Positions 54,508 through 56,649 of a stretch of DNA of 56,649 bases are shown in pieces. Source of the stretch: CAZKBP01 sp964551015. Its GTDB lineage: Bacteria; Bacteroidota; Bacteroidia; Cytophagales; Microscillaceae. The translations under genes and the position numbers were made by a program. Location: the NCBI GenBank assembly GCA_964551015.1, contig CAZKBP010000037.1, forward strand, positions 1-56,649. Direction: 5' to 3'. Under the pieces are notes generated by a model, which worked only from the letters and a program-made list of their open reading frames with translations, did not search any database and was not told the DNA's origin. Within the stretch, counting starts at the first letter, position 1; the number at the start of each line of letters is the position of its first letter.

Positions 54508-54561
54508 CAAGCTGGCGCGCGTTTGCAACGCGTGCCTTTTCTTCGGTTCATTTGCCATGAA
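54508..54561. repeat. Left direct repeat flanking the lipoprotein array
   Basis: A 54-bp sequence beginning CAAGCTGGCGCGCG and ending TTTGCCATGAA. It recurs at 56596-56649 with one mismatch (C at 54544, A at 56632). It holds a GC-rich palindrome (ctggcgcgcg...cgcgtgcc) of REP/MITE-like type. Confidence 0.85.
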
Positions 54562-54654
54562 AATGGGAGCGGGAGCGACAAAAACGGTGGCAGAGCTGGA
54601 AGCTCGGGTAAGATGGAACCCAACCCAGCGGCACGCGTTACAAACGCGCGCCAG
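54512..54654. repeat. GC-rich inverted repeat (REP/MITE-like)
   Basis: The 25-bp sequence at 54512-54536 and its near-perfect reverse complement at 54630-54654 (one mismatch) bracket ~93 bp. Each arm is itself a hairpin (GGCGCGCGTT with AACGCGTGCC). No transposase is present. The region precedes the first array gene and has no gene of its own. Confidence 0.7.
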
Positions 54655-54691
54655 TTTGGGCAAGCCTCCTTTACTTGCACCAATGCTCAAC

Positions 54692-54885
54692 ATAAAATTC
54701 CTAAAAATATCCAATATGAGACTATTTGTGTTCTGGCTATGCATATGCAGTGGCCTTCTCGCTTGCGAAAGCTCCAAAAATGTTTTCTACGAAGCAGAAA
54801 GAGAAGTAGGCTATGATAACGGAGGTAAGTATGTAATCACCCGCTTCAAAAATCCATCACTGGGTGATAGTGCCGTGATTTTTGG
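54692..54885 (+). repeat. Constant 5' cassette, copy 1 of 4
   Basis: 194 bp, starting 24 bp upstream of the ATG and running to the end of codon 57 (DSAVIFG), almost identical in four tandem genes. Other copies: 55176-55369, 55664-55857 and 56150-56343. Only copy 2 shows substitutions (three). Confidence 0.9.
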
Positions 54886-55129
54886 GACTCATCGCTGGCT
54901 AGAAACAGGTGATTACTTATATGGCGTGAAACTAAAAATTAACCAAGAAGAAGCAAGGATATCAGAATCCTATGTTCATCGCCACAAACTATTCAAAGGT
55001 AAATATCGCCTCAAGGCTCTATATGTTTCTTATAGGGATATAGTTATTCCAGAAATAAAGCTAAATCACGGGGACTCCATAAGAATAGACTTTTACCTGA
55101 CCGAAGCTGATATTAAGCTTCGAGATTAA
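54716..55129 (+). CDS. Tandem-array lipoprotein 1, carboxypeptidase-regulatory-like
   Basis: A 137-residue lipoprotein (LLAC, Cys17). The first 57 residues, from the signal peptide through the segment NVFYEAEREVGYDNGGKYVI and ending DSAVIFG, are the constant cassette. The rest (THRWLETGDYLYGVKLKINQ, YRLKALYVSYRDIVI, GDSIRIDFYL) follows the pattern of carboxypeptidase-D regulatory-like beta-sandwich domains. The translation could extend upstream to 54557, but that part reads through the inverted repeat and is rejected. Predicted surface or periplasmic lipoprotein; function unknown. Confidence 0.78.
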   Translation: MRLFVFWLCICSGLLACESSKNVFYEAEREVGYDNGGKYVITRFKNPSLGDSAVIFGTHRWLETGDYLYGVKLKINQEEARISESYVHRHKLFKGKYRLKALYVSYRDIVIPEIKLNHGDSIRIDFYLTEADIKLRD

Positions 55130-55137
55130 TCCTCTTA

Positions 55138-55167
55138 CTGGTGCAAGCCAAAGGAAGCTCGTACCAG
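55138..55167. repeat. Spacer hairpin between array copies 1 and 2
   Basis: CTGGTGCAAGC (55138-55148) with the imperfect partner GCTCGTACCAG (55157-55167). The same element is perfect between later copies. No T-run follows. Confidence 0.6.
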
Positions 55168-55199
55168 TGCTTAGTATAAAATTCCTAAAAATATCCAAT

Positions 55200-55619
55200 A
55201 TGAGACTATTTATTTTCTGGCTATGTATATGCAGTGGCCTTCTCGCTTGCGAAAGCTCCAAAAATGTTTTCTACGAAGCAGAAAGAGAAGTAGGCTATGA
55301 TAACGGAGGTAAGTATGTAATCACCCGCTTCAAAAATCCATCACTGGGTGATAGTGCCGTGATTTTTGGAGCTTTCAGCGATATTGAAAAAAAAGACGAT
55401 TATTTCTACGGAGTAAGGATCTGGATTGATAATCAATACTTATCTTCTCTCAGAGAACCTGCTTACCATTACAAGGAGAAACTGATAGCAGGCTCCCACC
55501 AGATAAAAGCCTTCTATATCTCTTACGAGTCAATAGAAATTAAAAATCTAGAATTAAACCCAGGTGACTCGGTCAGGATTGATTTTTATCTGAAGGAACT
55601 AGATTCCCACTATCACTAA
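55200..55619 (+). CDS. Tandem-array lipoprotein 2
   Basis: A 139-residue paralogue with the same lipobox and constant start; its cassette has three substitutions, changing one residue (Val5 to Ile). The variable part (AFSDIEKKDDYFYGVRIWID, HQIKAFYISYESIEI, GDSVRIDFYLKE) is clearly another version of the same regulatory-like domain. It lies 70 bp after copy 1, separated by an imperfect hairpin. Confidence 0.78.
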   Translation: MRLFIFWLCICSGLLACESSKNVFYEAEREVGYDNGGKYVITRFKNPSLGDSAVIFGAFSDIEKKDDYFYGVRIWIDNQYLSSLREPAYHYKEKLIAGSHQIKAFYISYESIEIKNLELNPGDSVRIDFYLKELDSHYH

Positions 55620-55626
55620 TTACTTA

Positions 55627-55655
55627 CTGGTGCAAGCCAAACAAGCTTGCACCAG
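55627..55655. repeat. Spacer hairpin between array copies 2 and 3
   Basis: Perfect 11-bp arms CTGGTGCAAGC (55627-55637) and GCTTGCACCAG (55645-55655) with a 7-nt loop, then TGCTTAG and the constant cassette. Confidence 0.75.
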
Positions 55656-55687
55656 TGCTTAGTATAAAATTCCTAAAAATATCCAAT

Positions 55688-56101
55688 ATGAGACTATTTG
55701 TGTTCTGGCTATGCATATGCAGTGGCCTTCTCGCTTGCGAAAGCTCCAAAAATGTTTTCTACGAAGCAGAAAGAGAAGTAGGCTATGATAACGGAGGTAA
55801 GTATGTAATCACCCGCTTCAAAAATCCATCACTGGGTGATAGTGCCGTGATTTTTGGAGAGTATCACGATATAGATGATCCAGACTATGAACTTTGGGGA
55901 GGAGCGATGTTAATTGATAATCAGCAGGGAACAATTTCAGATTCATACACTTATCGGTTTAAGTTAGTTTCTGGACTACATCGCCTTAAAGTTGTGTATA
56001 TATCATACGAATCTGTAGTATTACCAGATCTGGAATTAAGCCCAGATGACTCGGTCAGGATTGATTTTTATCTTAAAGAAGGAGATTACCCACTTCACTG
56101 A
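55688..56101 (+). CDS. Tandem-array lipoprotein 3
   Basis: A 137-residue paralogue. Constant 57 residues, then EYHDIDDPDYELWGGAMLID, HRLKVVYISYESVVL and the C-terminal DSVRIDFYLKEGDYPLH. The last block is shared with copy 4, so copies 3 and 4 are closest outside the cassette. Confidence 0.78.
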   Translation: MRLFVFWLCICSGLLACESSKNVFYEAEREVGYDNGGKYVITRFKNPSLGDSAVIFGEYHDIDDPDYELWGGAMLIDNQQGTISDSYTYRFKLVSGLHRLKVVYISYESVVLPDLELSPDDSVRIDFYLKEGDYPLH

Positions 56102-56112
56102 TTAATTAGGCG

Positions 56113-56141
56113 CTGGTGCAAGCCAAACAAGCTTGCACCAG
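56113..56141. repeat. Spacer hairpin between array copies 3 and 4
   Basis: Perfect arms CTGGTGCAAGC (56113-56123) and GCTTGCACCAG (56131-56141), identical to the 55627-55655 element. Confidence 0.75.
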
Positions 56142-56173
56142 TGCTTAGCATAAAATTCCTAAAAATATCCAAT

Positions 56174-56590
56174 ATGAGACTATTTGTGTTCTGGCTATGC
56201 ATATGCAGTGGCCTTCTCGCTTGCGAAAGCTCCAAAAATGTTTTCTACGAAGCAGAAAGAGAAGTAGGCTATGATAACGGAGGTAAGTATGTAATCACCC
56301 GCTTCAAAAATCCATCACTGGGTGATAGTGCCGTGATTTTTGGAGAATACCGAGATATAGATGATCCAGACTATGAACTTTGGGGTTGTGGGATGTCGAT
56401 CAATAATCAAGAATGGAGATGGTCAGCAGATTCATATATCTATCAATATAGATTGTCTTCAGGATTGCACCGATTGCGTGTTAGTCTCATTTCTTACGAA
56501 TCCGTAACCATAAATGACTTAGAGCTAAACCCAGGCGACTCGGTCAGGATTGATTTTTATCTTAAAGAAGGAGATTACCCACTTCATTGA
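56174..56590 (+). CDS. Tandem-array lipoprotein 4
   Basis: A 138-residue paralogue. After the constant part it reads EYRDIDDPDYELWGCGMSIN, HRLRVSLISYESVTI and the same C-terminal KEGDYPLH as copy 3. The distal flank is a copy of the left direct repeat, so further copies could lie outside the window. Confidence 0.78.
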   Translation: MRLFVFWLCICSGLLACESSKNVFYEAEREVGYDNGGKYVITRFKNPSLGDSAVIFGEYRDIDDPDYELWGCGMSINNQEWRWSADSYIYQYRLSSGLHRLRVSLISYESVTINDLELNPGDSVRIDFYLKEGDYPLH

Positions 56591-56595
56591 TTAGC

Positions 56596-56649
56596 CAAGC
56601 TGGCGCGCGTTTGCAACGCGTGCCTTTTCTTAGGTTCATTTGCCATGAA
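56596..56649. repeat. Right direct repeat flanking the lipoprotein array
   Basis: 54-bp repeat of 54508-54561 with one mismatch, cut by the window end. It begins 5 bp after the stop of copy 4. Confidence 0.85.

Noticed and set aside
54557..54715. Upstream extension of array lipoprotein 1
   Set aside because: The extra residues come from translating the GC-rich inverted repeat; the MRLFVFWL start at 54716 matches all other copies and begins a good lipoprotein signal.

Overview
The window reads as a chromosomal segment of a Bacteroidota bacterium, probably Cytophagia-like (lineage inferred from gene content only). Supporting signs are a PorW/SprE-type type IX secretion (T9SS) lipoprotein, a secreted FG-GAP/VCBS protein ending in a T9SS sorting domain, an OmpP1/FadL porin, an atp operon that stops at atpG without atpD/atpC, an archaeal/eukaryote-type prolyl-tRNA synthetase, many lipoproteins, and TTG-N20-TAnnTTTG-like promoter elements. 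No plasmid, phage or insertion-sequence genes and no CRISPR array were seen. No tRNA or 16S/23S rRNA gene was recognised. The one RNA gene is RNase P RNA (rnpB).

Layout. 1-3.2 kb: three consecutive plus-strand genes ending in OmpA-like domains; the first is cut by the window edge and the third is broken by two single-base losses. 3.3-8.2 kb: proS, an Asn/Tyr-rich lipoprotein and an OmpP1/FadL porin. 8.3-14.7 kb (minus strand): an alpha/beta hydrolase and TetR regulator sharing a twin palindromic operator, a beta-propeller-like protein, dnaK, a DUF433/DUF5615 toxin-antitoxin-like pair and a histidine phosphatase-fold protein. 14.9-27.5 kb: a large AsmA-like protein, then gltB, a class A penicillin-binding protein and the PorW/SprE lipoprotein. 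27.8-34.9 kb: an M23 peptidase and bactofilin (cell-shape pair) run directly into the F-type ATP synthase genes (atpZ/I-like, small membrane protein, atpB, E, F, H, A, G), with stable hairpins between atpE/atpF and atpA/atpG. 35-44.8 kb: uvrC, then mostly exported minus-strand proteins (spondin-domain lipoprotein, lipocalin-like protein, T9SS cargo), a membrane-anchored subtilase and a J-domain protein. 45-54.5 kb: a DUF4241/SUKH-like protein, a PHP-zinc-UvrD helicase fusion, rnpB, a sigma-54 AAA+ response regulator without a DNA-binding domain, LysE and GH3 family genes, and a YggS-type PLP protein.

The most unusual region is the right end (54.5-56.65 kb). Four tandem small lipoprotein genes share a nearly invariant 194-bp 5' cassette (leader, signal peptide and first 57 codons). 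After it the sequences diverge into different versions of one carboxypeptidase-regulatory-like beta-sandwich. Hairpins separate the copies, and the array is flanked by 54-bp direct repeats, the second of which is cut by the window end, so the array may continue. The constant-5'/variable-3' pattern suggests gene conversion or recombination-driven diversification of a surface lipoprotein family.
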